DNA from: CAZPQM01 sp964588995
GTDB taxonomy: Bacteria; Pseudomonadota; Alphaproteobacteria; Rickettsiales; UBA8987
Assembly (NCBI GenBank): GCA_964588995.1
Contig: CAZPQM010000001.1
Location: forward strand, 1 to 64,000
DNA: 64,000 nt
Direction of reading: 5' to 3'
Shown here: positions 7,100 to 15,705 of the stretch, piece by piece
Layout of the letters: each line of letters begins with the position of its first letter
Numbering within the stretch: the stretch's first letter is position 1
Program-made: the position numbers and the translations under genes
Notes under the pieces: model-generated
Seen by the model: only the letters and a program-made list of their open reading frames with translations
What the model was told of the DNA's origin: nothing
The model's database searches: none

Positions 7100-9040
7100 A
7101 TGTTACGCGACCCTCAATACCATATCGATGCAGATGGCACCATCCTTTCTGAGGATACGAACGATGTCTATTTCTCCCGCGCCGGAGGGCTGGAAGAGAG
7201 CCGGTATGTGTTTATCGAGGGGAATGATCTTCCCGCGCGTTTTACGAAGGCTGAGTGCTTCGTGATAGGTGAAACGGGTTTTGGCACCGGGCTGAACTTT
7301 CTTGCTACCTGGGAGTGTTGGCATAACGCAAACAAGCCCGAAGGCGCGCGTCTGGAATATATCAGTCTCGAATTGGCGCCATTTTCTAAAGAAAGTTTAA
7401 GCGAGATATATGCACAGTTCCCCGATGAGTTGCAGCCGCTTGCTAAGCGTGTACTCGCTGCCTACCCCCTGCGTGTTCCGGGCTATCATCGATTAGAACT
7501 AAGTAAAGATATTGCGCTTACTTTGATATTTGGAGCGGCGGAGCAAGCCTTAAAGCAGCTCCGTGTAGGGGCAGATGCCTGGTTCCTCGATGGGTTTGCG
7601 CCGGCCAAAAACCCGGATATGTGGTCGACTTCCGTGTGCCGCTATCTCGCTGAAAATACGAAAGAAGGCGGCACCTTTTCCACATTTACTGCTGCCCGGG
7701 TGGTACGCGATGGGCTGGCCCATGCCGGGTATAAGGTTGCGAAAATTAAGGGCTTTGGCCGCAAGCGCGATATGCTGATCGGACGCTTACCCAAAGCACG
7801 AGAGCGTCGTCTCAAAAAGCCATGGTTTCATTACCCGCCAGCGCGTTTATCGTCTGCTGACGCTATCGTCATCGGGGGAGGAATCGCCGGATGTTCTGCC
7901 GCCTATAGCCTTGCGAAGCGGGGGCTACGCGTCACTTTGCTCGAACGCGAAGGCGGGGTAGGGCGAGGCGCATCCGGCAACCGCGCCGGTGTGTTCTATC
8001 CCGTTATCGCGAAAGACTGGTCGCCGCCGATGCGCTTTTACCTGCAGGCACTCAGCTATATTTACCGTGAATTCGGCGACTGGCTCATACGACCTGAGAC
8101 GGAAGCGAATCTCTGCGGCGTACTCCGTTTACGCAAGCAGGATGAGGATTTGCAGTATTTGAAAGATGTTCATGATAAGCTCGCTTGCCTCGATTCTGTT
8201 ATACAATGGGTCGATAATCAGCAGGCGTCCGAGTTGGCAGGCGTGCCACTTGAGGAAGGTGGGCTATTCTTTCCGCATGCAGGGTGGGTGAATGTACCGG
8301 AGTTTTGTGATTTCCTGTGTTCTCAACCGAACATTACCAAGCAGTTCGATGCGGAGGTTATGTCGATAGAAGGTAGCGGCAAAGGCTGGAAAGCGAAGGG
8401 GAGAAACGGCGAAACCCTTGCTGAGTCAGCCATTGCAGTCATTGCTACGGCTCATGACGCAGCACGCTTACTGCCTGATATGCCGCTTGGGCTGCAATCG
8501 GTTAAAGGCCAAACGAGCTTTGTTAACCAGTCGGTTGAATCAGCCTCGCAACGGGTGGTGCTTTGTCAAAAGGGCTACGTAACCCCCGCGCTCGGCCAGC
8601 TGCACGTAACAGGTAGCACCTACGAGCATACTGACGACATCAGCGTCACAAATGCCTCACATAACAGTAATTTAAACCAACTGGCTAAGGTGAGTGCTGC
8701 TTATAAAGGCTGTGCGGTGGCTAACGGGTGGTCAGGCGTGCGAACCACTACCACCAACCGCCTGCCACTGGCTGGTCAGGTGCCTGAGGCTGATCTTTTT
8801 CAACAACAGTATAAGGACGTGCTGCGTAAATCGCATCCACCATCCCATATGCCGCCGAATTATGCGAAGGGTCTTTTTCTATCTGTTGCGCACGGGTCAC
8901 GCGGGTTGCTTTCAGCGCCGTTAATTGCGGAAGATATTGCCGCGCGGGTAACTGCAGGCATGCCCGTGCTACCTGCCGATATCACCGACCTTTTGCATCC
9001 GGCACGTACGCTTTTTTCTCAATTGCAGCAGGAAAAATAA
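7100..9040 (+). CDS. mnmC: Bifunctional tRNA mnm5s2U34 biosynthesis protein MnmC (methyltransferase plus FAD oxidoreductase)
   Basis: About 646 residues, close to the E. coli enzyme (668). The N-terminal half is the SAM-dependent methyltransferase MnmC2, with DVYFSRAGGLEESRYVF and the SAM loop GETGFGTGLNFL, then AWFLDGFAPAKNPDMW. The C-terminal half is the FAD oxidoreductase MnmC1, with a Rossmann motif (AIVIGGGIAGCSAAYSLAKR) and the terminal GSRGLLSAPLIAE. It converts cmnm5s2U and nm5s2U to mnm5s2U at the wobble base of certain tRNAs. An alternative ATG lies at 7079, overlapping the start of the divergent mazG-like gene. The later ATG was chosen because it aligns with the usual N terminus. 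Confidence 0.93.
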   Translation: MLRDPQYHIDADGTILSEDTNDVYFSRAGGLEESRYVFIEGNDLPARFTKAECFVIGETGFGTGLNFLATWECWHNANKPEGARLEYISLELAPFSKESLSEIYAQFPDELQPLAKRVLAAYPLRVPGYHRLELSKDIALTLIFGAAEQALKQLRVGADAWFLDGFAPAKNPDMWSTSVCRYLAENTKEGGTFSTFTAARVVRDGLAHAGYKVAKIKGFGRKRDMLIGRLPKARERRLKKPWFHYPPARLSSADAIVIGGGIAGCSAAYSLAKRGLRVTLLEREGGVGRGASGNRAGVFYPVIAKDWSPPMRFYLQALSYIYREFGDWLIRPETEANLCGVLRLRKQDEDLQYLKDVHDKLACLDSVIQWVDNQQASELAGVPLEEGGLFFPHAGWVNVPEFCDFLCSQPNITKQFDAEVMSIEGSGKGWKAKGRNGETLAESAIAVIATAHDAARLLPDMPLGLQSVKGQTSFVNQSVESASQRVVLCQKGYVTPALGQLHVTGSTYEHTDDISVTNASHNSNLNQLAKVSAAYKGCAVANGWSGVRTTTTNRLPLAGQVPEADLFQQQYKDVLRKSHPPSHMPPNYAKGLFLSVAHGSRGLLSAPLIAEDIAARVTAGMPVLPADITDLLHPARTLFSQLQQEK

Positions 9041-9103
9041 GGCATCGAGCCTTGAAATATGCTATAGTGAAACTACTTAACCTTGAGTACCGAAAACGCA
9101 ATT

Positions 9104-9754
9104 ATGAACAAACCACATCACTTCACTACGCACTTTGATCAATTGCCCCAGCAATTGCCGGCTTTTCCGCTGGATTCGGCTTTGCTGTTGCCGGATGAGA
9201 TTCTGCCACTGAATATCTTTGAAAAGCGCTATATCAACATAGTGCTCGATGCGCTGAAGGAGCAGCGTATGATCGGTATGATTCGTCATCGTCAGCGCCG
9301 TAGCGGGTTTTATGAAATTGGCTGTGCAGGGCGTATTATCGCGTTTGAGGAGATGAATGATGGACGCTTCCAGATTGCTCTTCGTGGTGTTTCGCGTTTT
9401 TACATCGAGCATTTCTTACCGGAAGCGCGCGGCTATAAGCGCATACAGCCGCATTGGGATCCGTTTCAGGCAGATTTGGAAAAATCCGACGGAAACATCA
9501 AATTCACTTCCGGGGATATATTACGCGGCATGCAGGAATATCTGGAGCAGCTAAAAGTCCGTGCGGATTACAGCGTGCTCGAACATATGCCAAGTTCCAA
9601 GTTGGTTAATTTCCTGTCCTGCCATCTGCCCTTTTCACCCAGGGAAAAACAATCGCTGCTTGAAGCCGAATCGGAGGGGGATCGGCTTGAGTTGATTCAG
9701 GCCATTACCGAAATGGCAGTGGTGGAAAAGCAGGGCAACCGTTCACTCCATTAA
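9104..9754 (+). CDS. Lon N-terminal (LON substrate-binding) domain protein
   Basis: About 216 residues, essentially one LON substrate-binding domain without the AAA+ or protease parts of Lon. Visible marks are the start LPAFPLDSALLLPDEILPLNIFEKRY, an IGCAGRIIAFEEMNDGRFQIALRGVSRF stretch and the C-terminal helical bundle ending in QSLLEAESEGDRLEL. Stand-alone proteins of this kind are common in alphaproteobacteria; their exact role is unknown, probably peptide or protein binding. A TTG at 9083 could add seven residues, but the ATG at 9104 is the conventional start. Confidence 0.85.
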   Translation: MNKPHHFTTHFDQLPQQLPAFPLDSALLLPDEILPLNIFEKRYINIVLDALKEQRMIGMIRHRQRRSGFYEIGCAGRIIAFEEMNDGRFQIALRGVSRFYIEHFLPEARGYKRIQPHWDPFQADLEKSDGNIKFTSGDILRGMQEYLEQLKVRADYSVLEHMPSSKLVNFLSCHLPFSPREKQSLLEAESEGDRLELIQAITEMAVVEKQGNRSLH

Positions 9755-9827
9755 ATAACATTATAAATAAGTGGAATAGAAAATAGCACTTTACTTTTTG
9801 CGGTAATGGTGTAACTTCTTTGCGCTT

Positions 9828-9845
9828 CAAACTAAATTAAGTTTG
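9828..9845. promoter_or_regulatory. Palindrome upstream of the ferredoxin reductase gene
   Basis: CAAACT and AGTTTG flank a six-base AT core about 57 bases before the reductase ATG. The symmetry suits a dimeric repressor or activator site. A second inverted pair (GCGGC at 9853-9857 and GCCGC at 9876-9880) could fold in the leader RNA. No known regulator motif was matched. Confidence 0.35.
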
Positions 9846-9901
9846 ATTAAAAGCGGCTAATCGGGCATAGGATAGGCCGCAATAACAATGAAGGATGTGA
9901 A

Positions 9902-10936
9902 ATGGGTAGTAAAACCGCTATTGAAACGGATGTAGTCATTATCGGCGCCGGGCCGGTAGGGCTGTTCGCTATTTTTGAACTGGGCTTATTGAACATAAAA
10001 TGCCACCTGATTGACATTCTGGATAAGCCCGGCGGGCAATGCGCTGAATTATATCCTGAAAAGCCGATCTATGACATTCCCGCTTACCCGATGTGTACCG
10101 GGCAGGAGCTGACCGATAAACTGCTTGAGCAAGCCAAACCCTTCGATCCCACCTTCCATTTCAATCAGATGGTCGAAAGTCTGGAAAAGCAGGATGACGG
10201 CCGCTGGCTATTGAAAACGGATCAGGGCGAAAGCTTCCTGACAAAAGTCGTGGTGATTGCTGCGGGAGGTGGCTCTTTCGTGCCCAAAAAACCGCCGATT
10301 CAAGGTATTGAAGACTACGAAGGCACATCGGTTTTCTATGCAGTGCGCAAGATGTCGCAGTTTGAGGGTAAAAAACTGGTCATTGCCGGCGGCGGTGATT
10401 CCGCGCTCGACTGGACCTTGAATCTACAGCCACTCGCGGAGCATATTACCTTACTACACCGCCGTGACGATTTTCGCGCGGCGCCGGATTCGGTTTCCAA
10501 AATGCGGACCTTAGTTAAAGCGGGGACGATGGATCTTGAAATCGGCCAGATTACCCAACTTCATGGCAATAAAGGCCAGTTGGAAGCGGTGACGATTAAG
10601 ACGCCGGACAAGACGGAAAAGGAAATTGATTGCGATTGCCTGTTACCGTTCTTCGGACTGACCATGAAGCTTGGACCGGTAGCTAATTTCGGTCTGAACC
10701 TTCATGAGAATCTGATACCGGTTGATACGGAAAAGTTTGAAACCTCAGAGCCGACGATTTTTGCGATCGGCGATATCAATCACTATCCCGGAAAGCTGAA
10801 ATTAATTCTATCCGGTTTCCACGAAGCCGCTCTGATGGCGCAGCAGGCGTTTCGCTATATTTTCCCGGATCAGAAATTGCGGTTCCAGTACACGACTTCA
10901 AGCACGGATCTTCAGAAAAAACTCGGTGTAAAATAA
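9902..10936 (+). CDS. Ferredoxin--NADP(+) reductase, thioredoxin-reductase-like type
   Basis: A 344-residue flavoprotein with an N-terminal FAD motif (VVIIGAGPVGLFAIFELG), the family signature GGQCAELYPEKPIYDIPAYP, a second nucleotide-binding loop for NADPH (VIAGGGDSALDW) and the C-terminal FAD segment FAIGDINHYPGKLKLILSGFHEAALM. It lacks the CxxC redox pair of thioredoxin reductases, which fits the type-2 (YumC-like) ferredoxin reductase family. It would pass electrons from NADPH to a ferredoxin; the gene right after it encodes a 2Fe-2S ferredoxin, a probable partner. An AAGGA ribosome-binding site precedes the ATG. Confidence 0.9.
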   Translation: MGSKTAIETDVVIIGAGPVGLFAIFELGLLNIKCHLIDILDKPGGQCAELYPEKPIYDIPAYPMCTGQELTDKLLEQAKPFDPTFHFNQMVESLEKQDDGRWLLKTDQGESFLTKVVVIAAGGGSFVPKKPPIQGIEDYEGTSVFYAVRKMSQFEGKKLVIAGGGDSALDWTLNLQPLAEHITLLHRRDDFRAAPDSVSKMRTLVKAGTMDLEIGQITQLHGNKGQLEAVTIKTPDKTEKEIDCDCLLPFFGLTMKLGPVANFGLNLHENLIPVDTEKFETSEPTIFAIGDINHYPGKLKLILSGFHEAALMAQQAFRYIFPDQKLRFQYTTSSTDLQKKLGVK

Positions 10937-10945
10937 GGACAGATT

Positions 10946-11269
10946 GTGGAAATTTATAGCATTAAGGTAACGGATCGCGACGGTCAGGAGCATAGAATCG
11001 AAGGGCCCGATGGCTGGCGTGTGATGGAAGTGATCCGCGATAATGGGCTCCCAATAAAAGCGGAATGCGGAGGAGCATGCTCCTGCGCGACCTGCCATGT
11101 GTATGTCGAAGAAAGCTGGCTGCCAAAGTTACAGGAACCCACCGACGAAGAAATCGAAATGCTGGATGAAGCCTTTGACGTAGAGGATAATTCACGCCTT
11201 TCCTGCCAGATTTTACTCACTGAGCAGACCGACGGCCTGGAAGTGACACTTGCGCCTGAAGCGGATTAG
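10946..11269 (+). CDS. 2Fe-2S ferredoxin
   Basis: A 107-residue soluble ferredoxin of the adrenodoxin/FdxB type. The cluster-binding cysteines lie in CGGACSCATCHVYV and a distal RLSCQI. The early segment GWRVMEVIRDNGLPIKAEC is typical. Such ferredoxins serve iron-sulfur cluster assembly or feed monooxygenases. The start is GTG, preceded by AATAAGGA, nine bases after the reductase gene, so the two are translationally close and probably a redox pair. Confidence 0.92.
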   Translation: MEIYSIKVTDRDGQEHRIEGPDGWRVMEVIRDNGLPIKAECGGACSCATCHVYVEESWLPKLQEPTDEEIEMLDEAFDVEDNSRLSCQILLTEQTDGLEVTLAPEAD

Positions 11270-11271
11270 TT

Positions 11272-11694
11272 CTAACCACCCATCATATTATAATACAGAG
11301 GATAATAGTCTGCATCGTTATCTACTGGGTCTATTTTATTGTCATACTCATACGGAATCACATTGTCGGTCGCAAATCCTTGATATACACCATCGCCAGT
11401 AGGTGAATTTAACTCACCTTCCTGATACGGGTAAATGGGGTAGTAATTATCATCAAAATCGCTGTATTGATCATTATTGTTAGGTGCTGGCCGTGTTTGA
11501 TAGGGTGACGTCAAGGGGCTGGGCGCTTCAGGATGCGTGTATTCGTAATTTTCCCCGTAATCGATGTAACGATCCTTATAATATTCGTCAACGCTGGGGG
11601 TATAGTATTTTTCGGAAATAGTGAATGTAGGAGTACAGGCGGCAATTACAGCCGTAAAAATAAGCAAGCGGGGGAATCTTGCAATATGGGTCAT
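11272..11694 (-). CDS. Tyrosine-rich lipoprotein of unknown function
   Basis: A 140-residue protein with a signal peptide ending in a lipobox (VIAAC, Cys20), so probably anchored in the outer or inner membrane. The mature chain is very unusual: about 21 tyrosines in some 115 residues, many in pairs (KYYTP, EYYKD, NYYPIYPY, DYYPLYYN), along with Asp, Asn and Pro and hardly any hydrophobic core. It is likely disordered. The following gene on the same strand encodes a second tyrosine-rich exported protein, so the two appear to work together. I recognise no family. Adhesive, matrix or cross-linked surface roles are possible but only inferred. Confidence 0.6.
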   Translation of the reverse strand: MTHIARFPRLLIFTAVIAACTPTFTISEKYYTPSVDEYYKDRYIDYGENYEYTHPEAPSPLTSPYQTRPAPNNNDQYSDFDDNYYPIYPYQEGELNSPTGDGVYQGFATDNVIPYEYDNKIDPVDNDADYYPLYYNMMGG

Positions 11695-11711
11695 AAGCTC
11701 ACTTCACTGTG

Positions 11712-12209
11712 CTAATAATCGTAATAGCTTTCATAAATTGTATTATAATTCGAGTCATTATCCGGATACTGATAGTAAGGATCCTGCGGAACAGCCTGCG
11801 GAGAAGTGGCAGGCGGGTAAGGATTATAGTACCCTCTTGGCTGTGCATAGCCTTGTGGAGGCGGCTGGTAAGTAGGGGGTGCAACCTGTGCTGCGTTAGC
11901 ACCGCCCTGATTAGCAGGAGGGTAATAAGGTGCTTGATTATTTCTAAACTGACCGGTTGCCTGCGAGTAGCGTTCGTACCCTCTGACATTATTATTTGCG
12001 TAATCGCCACTCCCTGCACGTGCTGGAGGTAAAGCGTTGTGCGATTCCAGCGTGCCATAGCGTTCATACTCATACCCTGCATAAGCGTTCCAATTCCCGG
12101 AATAGCTGGCGGAATTATCGGCGGCCAGGAATTGCGCCTCACTCTCATTTGCAATGGCTAACGCAAGTAGTGTTATCAGTATGGTCATATATTTGAAATA
12201 ACTAAGCAT
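11712..12209 (-). CDS. Tyrosine/proline-rich exported protein of unknown function
   Basis: A 165-residue protein with an N-terminal signal peptide (hydrophobic residues about 8-22, cleavage near SEA-QF). The mature region is a low-complexity chain rich in Tyr (about 23), Pro, Gly, Asn and Gln, with patches such as YQPPPQGYAQPRGYYNPYPP. It should be disordered and able to bind surfaces or condense. It precedes the tyrosine-rich lipoprotein gene on the same strand, separated by 17 bases, so they form a pair. An internal ATG at 12188 is a possible shorter start that keeps the signal peptide. No family recognised. Confidence 0.6.
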   Translation of the reverse strand: MLSYFKYMTILITLLALAIANESEAQFLAADNSASYSGNWNAYAGYEYERYGTLESHNALPPARAGSGDYANNNVRGYERYSQATGQFRNNQAPYYPPANQGGANAAQVAPPTYQPPPQGYAQPRGYYNPYPPATSPQAVPQDPYYQYPDNDSNYNTIYESYYDY

Positions 12210-12433
12210 GATAGTCCCGGAACCGTTAAGTGCAATGCAATATACTATTTTTATGGATATGTCAACCGCGAATATGTGAATAATAACGATATAATATTGT
12301 AATTTAAATATAATTACGGGTTATGAAAAGATGGTCTGTGCCAATAACCGCTTACACCTTCAATTACCCGGTTGCAATTCCATAAACCTTTACGTAGAGT
12401 GCGTGCGATTTTTACATAAAGGGAGCCAGTTGC

Positions 12434-13312
12434 ATGCGGCAGGTTAAAACAGCCGTCTTTCCGGTAGGCGGGCTTGGTACGCGCTTTTTACCGGCGACTA
12501 AATCCATACCGAAAGAGATGTTGCCGGTAGTTGATAAACCGCTCATACAATACGCTTATGAACAGGCAGTCGCGGCGGGTATTGAGCGCTTTATTTTTAT
12601 TACGGGCCGTAATAAAGCGGTACTTACGAATCATTTTGATCATGTCTATGAGTTGCAAAAGGTTTTGAGTGATAAAGAGAAAAAGCACCTGCTTTCTATC
12701 ACGAAGGATTGGCTGCCGGAGGCGGGGAATATCGCTTTTATCCGTCAACAGCAACCTAAGGGATTAGGTCACGCGATTTGGTGTGCACGTCACTTTCTGC
12801 GAAACGAACCCTTTGCAGTGTTACTCGCCGATGAGCTTTTCCTCTCGGAAACACCATTCCTTAAGGAAATGGTGGAAGTCTATGCCAAGCATGGAGGCAA
12901 TGTCATTTCGATCGCCGAAGTACCGGATGCGGATGTCAGTAAATACGGGATTATCGAGCCGTTGGAACCTAATGGTAGAAACGTGATCCCGATTAAGGGA
13001 ATGGTCGAAAAACCCAAACTCGAAGATGCACCTTCAAACCTTTCAATTACCGGGCAATATATTTTTGAGCCAGATATTTTTGATTATCTCGAACATGCTG
13101 AGGCCGGTGCCGGTGGGGAGGTGCAGGTAACTGACGCACTGGCGCGCATGGTAAAGAAATTTCCGACGCATGGTGTAAAATTTACCGGTAAACGTTTTGA
13201 TTGCGGTAATAAGCAGGGTTTTCTCGAAGCGAATATCGCTTTCGCTCTTGAGCGTGAAGATATGCGTGATGCGGTAAAAGCAATGCTCAAACAATATGCG
13301 AGCATGTTGTAA
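12434..13312 (+). CDS. galU: UTP--glucose-1-phosphate uridylyltransferase
   Basis: A 292-residue nucleotidyltransferase with the GalU start VFPVGGLGTRFLPATKSIPKEMLPVVDKP, the acidic metal site in AVLLADELF, the VEKP motif and the FDCGNKQGFLEAN segment near the C terminus. It makes UDP-glucose from UTP and glucose 1-phosphate in the cytosol. An AGGGAG ribosome-binding site precedes the ATG. The stop overlaps the start of ugd (TAATG), so the next step to UDP-glucuronate is translationally coupled, pointing to envelope polysaccharide synthesis. Confidence 0.96.
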   Translation: MRQVKTAVFPVGGLGTRFLPATKSIPKEMLPVVDKPLIQYAYEQAVAAGIERFIFITGRNKAVLTNHFDHVYELQKVLSDKEKKHLLSITKDWLPEAGNIAFIRQQQPKGLGHAIWCARHFLRNEPFAVLLADELFLSETPFLKEMVEVYAKHGGNVISIAEVPDADVSKYGIIEPLEPNGRNVIPIKGMVEKPKLEDAPSNLSITGQYIFEPDIFDYLEHAEAGAGGEVQVTDALARMVKKFPTHGVKFTGKRFDCGNKQGFLEANIAFALEREDMRDAVKAMLKQYASML

Positions 13313-14637
13313 TGATCGGAGAGCCACTACGCCTGGTAGTTATCGGGACGGGCTACGTTGGGCTTGTCAGCGGCGCCTGCTTTGCAGAAATCGGTCATCA
13401 TGTGACGTGTATTGATAATAACCGTGAGAAGGTCGAGCTGTTAAACGGCGGCGGTATCCCTATATACGAGCCGGGATTACAAGAGTTGGTAACGCGTCAG
13501 CGTGAGGCCTGCAGGATTGAATTTACGACTGATCTTGCTAAAAATATCAAAAATGCGGATGCTGTCTTTATTGCCGTTGGCACACCGACCGGGCGTGTCG
13601 AAGGTGAAGCAGATTTGCAATATGTATTTGCCGTGGCGGAAGAGCTGGCAGACATCATTTCTGATGATACGGTAATCGTTACTAAGTCCACCGTGCCGGT
13701 TGGTACTGGGGATAAAATCCGCGAAATTATAGCGTCTAAACGACCTGATGTAAGTTTCCATATGACCTCCAACCCAGAATTTCTTCGCGAAGGCTGCGCC
13801 GTGATGGATTTTCTTGAGCCCGATCGGGTTGTGGTCGGGGTTGATTCGGATAAAGCGCGCGCTGTGATGGGCCGGATCTACGAACCAATGACCAATCAGG
13901 GGGTTAATATTCTCTACACGGACATTCGCACCTCGGAGCTGACCAAATATGCCGCGAATGCGTTTCTCGCAACTAAAATCGCTTTTATCAATGAAATGGC
14001 CGATATGTGCGAAGCGGTTGGCGGCAATATAGAGGATGTTGCCAACGGCATGGGGATGGACCACCGCATCGGTCGCAATTACCTTTCACCCGGTCCGGGG
14101 TTTGGAGGCTCCTGCTTTCCCAAAGATACGCTGGCACTGCGCAAAATGGGCTTTGATCTTGATGTGGCCCTTAATGTGGTGAATGCGGTAATTGATGCCA
14201 ACGATGCGCGAAAACGTGCGATGGCGCATAAAGTAATAGCCGCGCTTAAAGGTGATATTCAGGGTAAGACGATAGCATTACTTGGACTTGCCTTTAAGGC
14301 CAACACGGATGATACACGTTACAGCCCCGCCTTGGTGGTTGCCGAAGAGTTGCGTAGGGCAGGGGCAAGTATTCAGGCCTATGATCCGGAAGCCTCAGAT
14401 CAGGCGAAAGAAGTGCTGGGTGTAGATAATATTACCTATGTGGCATCACTGCAAGATGCTTTAAAATCCGCAGATGCTGCGGTTATTGCGACCGAATGGG
14501 ATGTTTTTCGCGCTTTATCGCCGCAGGAGTTTAGAGAGCAGCTGAAACACCCGGTCGTTGTGGATTTGCGCAATTTATACCGTCCGGCGGATATGAAGGA
14601 GATCGGTCTTGAATATTATTCCATAGGCCGTTCTTAA
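13312..14637 (+). CDS. ugd: UDP-glucose 6-dehydrogenase
   Basis: A 441-residue enzyme that oxidises UDP-glucose to UDP-glucuronate with two NAD. It shows the NAD-binding start VIGTGYVGLVSGACFAEIGH, the catalytic-lysine region in LTKYAANAFLATKIAFINE, the catalytic cysteine in GFGGSCFPKDT, and the C-terminal UDP domain with LLGLAFKANTDDTRYSPA. It follows galU with a one-base overlap. UDP-glucuronate would feed capsule, LPS or exopolysaccharide synthesis, though no glycosyltransferase is nearby. Confidence 0.96.
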   Translation: MIGEPLRLVVIGTGYVGLVSGACFAEIGHHVTCIDNNREKVELLNGGGIPIYEPGLQELVTRQREACRIEFTTDLAKNIKNADAVFIAVGTPTGRVEGEADLQYVFAVAEELADIISDDTVIVTKSTVPVGTGDKIREIIASKRPDVSFHMTSNPEFLREGCAVMDFLEPDRVVVGVDSDKARAVMGRIYEPMTNQGVNILYTDIRTSELTKYAANAFLATKIAFINEMADMCEAVGGNIEDVANGMGMDHRIGRNYLSPGPGFGGSCFPKDTLALRKMGFDLDVALNVVNAVIDANDARKRAMAHKVIAALKGDIQGKTIALLGLAFKANTDDTRYSPALVVAEELRRAGASIQAYDPEASDQAKEVLGVDNITYVASLQDALKSADAAVIATEWDVFRALSPQEFREQLKHPVVVDLRNLYRPADMKEIGLEYYSIGRS

Positions 14638-14696
14638 TACGTACATATCATCTTTCTGTAAACTGTGATACAGTAACGGCTAGAGGAGGAAGCGTG

Positions 14697-14867
14697 ATGA
14701 GCGACGATATCTTTGAGGATTACCGAAAACGAAATGAGCGTGGTGTTGGATCTACTGACGAAATGAAGGCGCATTACAAAGTCTGCGCAAGCGCGTTACT
14801 AAAACGTGAAAAGAATGCCGAAAAAATTGCCAATACGATCAAGCAACTAATGCGGAGGGATCACTAA
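14697..14867 (+). CDS. Small charged hypothetical protein (56 aa)
   Basis: An ATG at 14697 opens 56 codons ending in TAA at 14865-14867. It is preceded by a very strong ribosome-binding site (GAGGAGGA, about seven bases upstream). The product is helical and basic (RKRNERGVGS near the start, LLKREKNAEKIANTIKQ near the end) with a single cysteine. No family recognised. It lies 60 bases after ugd on the same strand, and its last four bases overlap the convergent sdhB stop. The ribosome-binding site and sound codon use are the main evidence; a GTG three bases earlier is an alternative start. Confidence 0.55.
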   Translation: MSDDIFEDYRKRNERGVGSTDEMKAHYKVCASALLKREKNAEKIANTIKQLMRRDH

Positions 14868-15643
14868 CCCGCTTTTCGCTCCGCAATAAGGCTTTTGATG
14901 TTTGCAATCGCTTTTGCAGGATTCAGCCCTTTAGGGCAGGTGTTTGTGCAATTCATAATCGTATGACAGCGATAGAGCTTAAACGGATCTTCCAGTGCAT
15001 CTAAACGTTCTCCCGTCGCTTCGTCGCGGCTGTCGGCAATCCAGCGGTAGGCCTGCAGCAGCACGGCAGGCCCGAGAAATTTATCCTCATTCCACCAATA
15101 GCTTGGACAGGCCGTAGAACAGCAAGCGCATAAAATACATTCATCCAGACCATCAATTTCTTTGCGTTCTTCCGGCGATTGCAAACGCTCCGAAGAGGGC
15201 GGAGCGGGCGTATCGGCTTTCAACCAGGGCTCAATCGAGGTGAGCTGCGCATAGAAATGGTTAAGGTCGGGCACCAAATCCTTCACCACATTTTTATGGG
15301 GCAGGGGGGTCACCTTCGTCTCCTTCTCATCGATTGCGCAGAGACAAGCTAGCGTATTAGTGCCGTTGATATTCATTGAGCAGGAACCGCAGATCCCTTC
15401 ACGGCACGAACGGCGAAACGTCAGCGAGCTATCGACCTCATTTTTGATTTTAATCAGCGCATCGAGCACCATCGGTCCGCAGTCATCGAGATCGATCTCA
15501 AACGTATCCATACGGGGGTTCTCATCGCCATCAGGGTCCCAGCGATAAATGGAAAACTTCCCAATACGTTTTGCACCTTCAGGCGCCTTATGGTGATTAC
15601 CTTTCGTGATTTTAGAGTTTTTAGGTAATGCAAATTCTACCAT
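14864..15643 (-). CDS. sdhB: Succinate dehydrogenase iron-sulfur subunit
   Basis: A 259-residue subunit with all three cluster sites: the 2Fe-2S loop CREGICGSC plus a distal ACLC, the 4Fe-4S site CILCACCSTACP, and the 3Fe-4S site CHTIMNCTNTCPKGLNPAKA. It passes electrons from the flavoprotein SdhA to ubiquinone at the SdhC/SdhD anchor in the inner membrane. It is the last gene of a leftward sdhC-sdhD-sdhA-(M48 protease)-sdhB cluster. The foreign lipoprotein gene separating it from sdhA is notable. Confidence 0.97.
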   Translation of the reverse strand: MVEFALPKNSKITKGNHHKAPEGAKRIGKFSIYRWDPDGDENPRMDTFEIDLDDCGPMVLDALIKIKNEVDSSLTFRRSCREGICGSCSMNINGTNTLACLCAIDEKETKVTPLPHKNVVKDLVPDLNHFYAQLTSIEPWLKADTPAPPSSERLQSPEERKEIDGLDECILCACCSTACPSYWWNEDKFLGPAVLLQAYRWIADSRDEATGERLDALEDPFKLYRCHTIMNCTNTCPKGLNPAKAIANIKSLIAERKAG

Positions 15644-15705
15644 CTAAATAGCCCTTTGTTATTTCGCACATAGTATAACGTTTTCTACCCGTGTAAGTCA
15701 CTCTT

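Noticed and set aside
13477..14064. 195-codon antisense frame in ugd
   Set aside because: Fully inside a well-supported gene and without translation signals.
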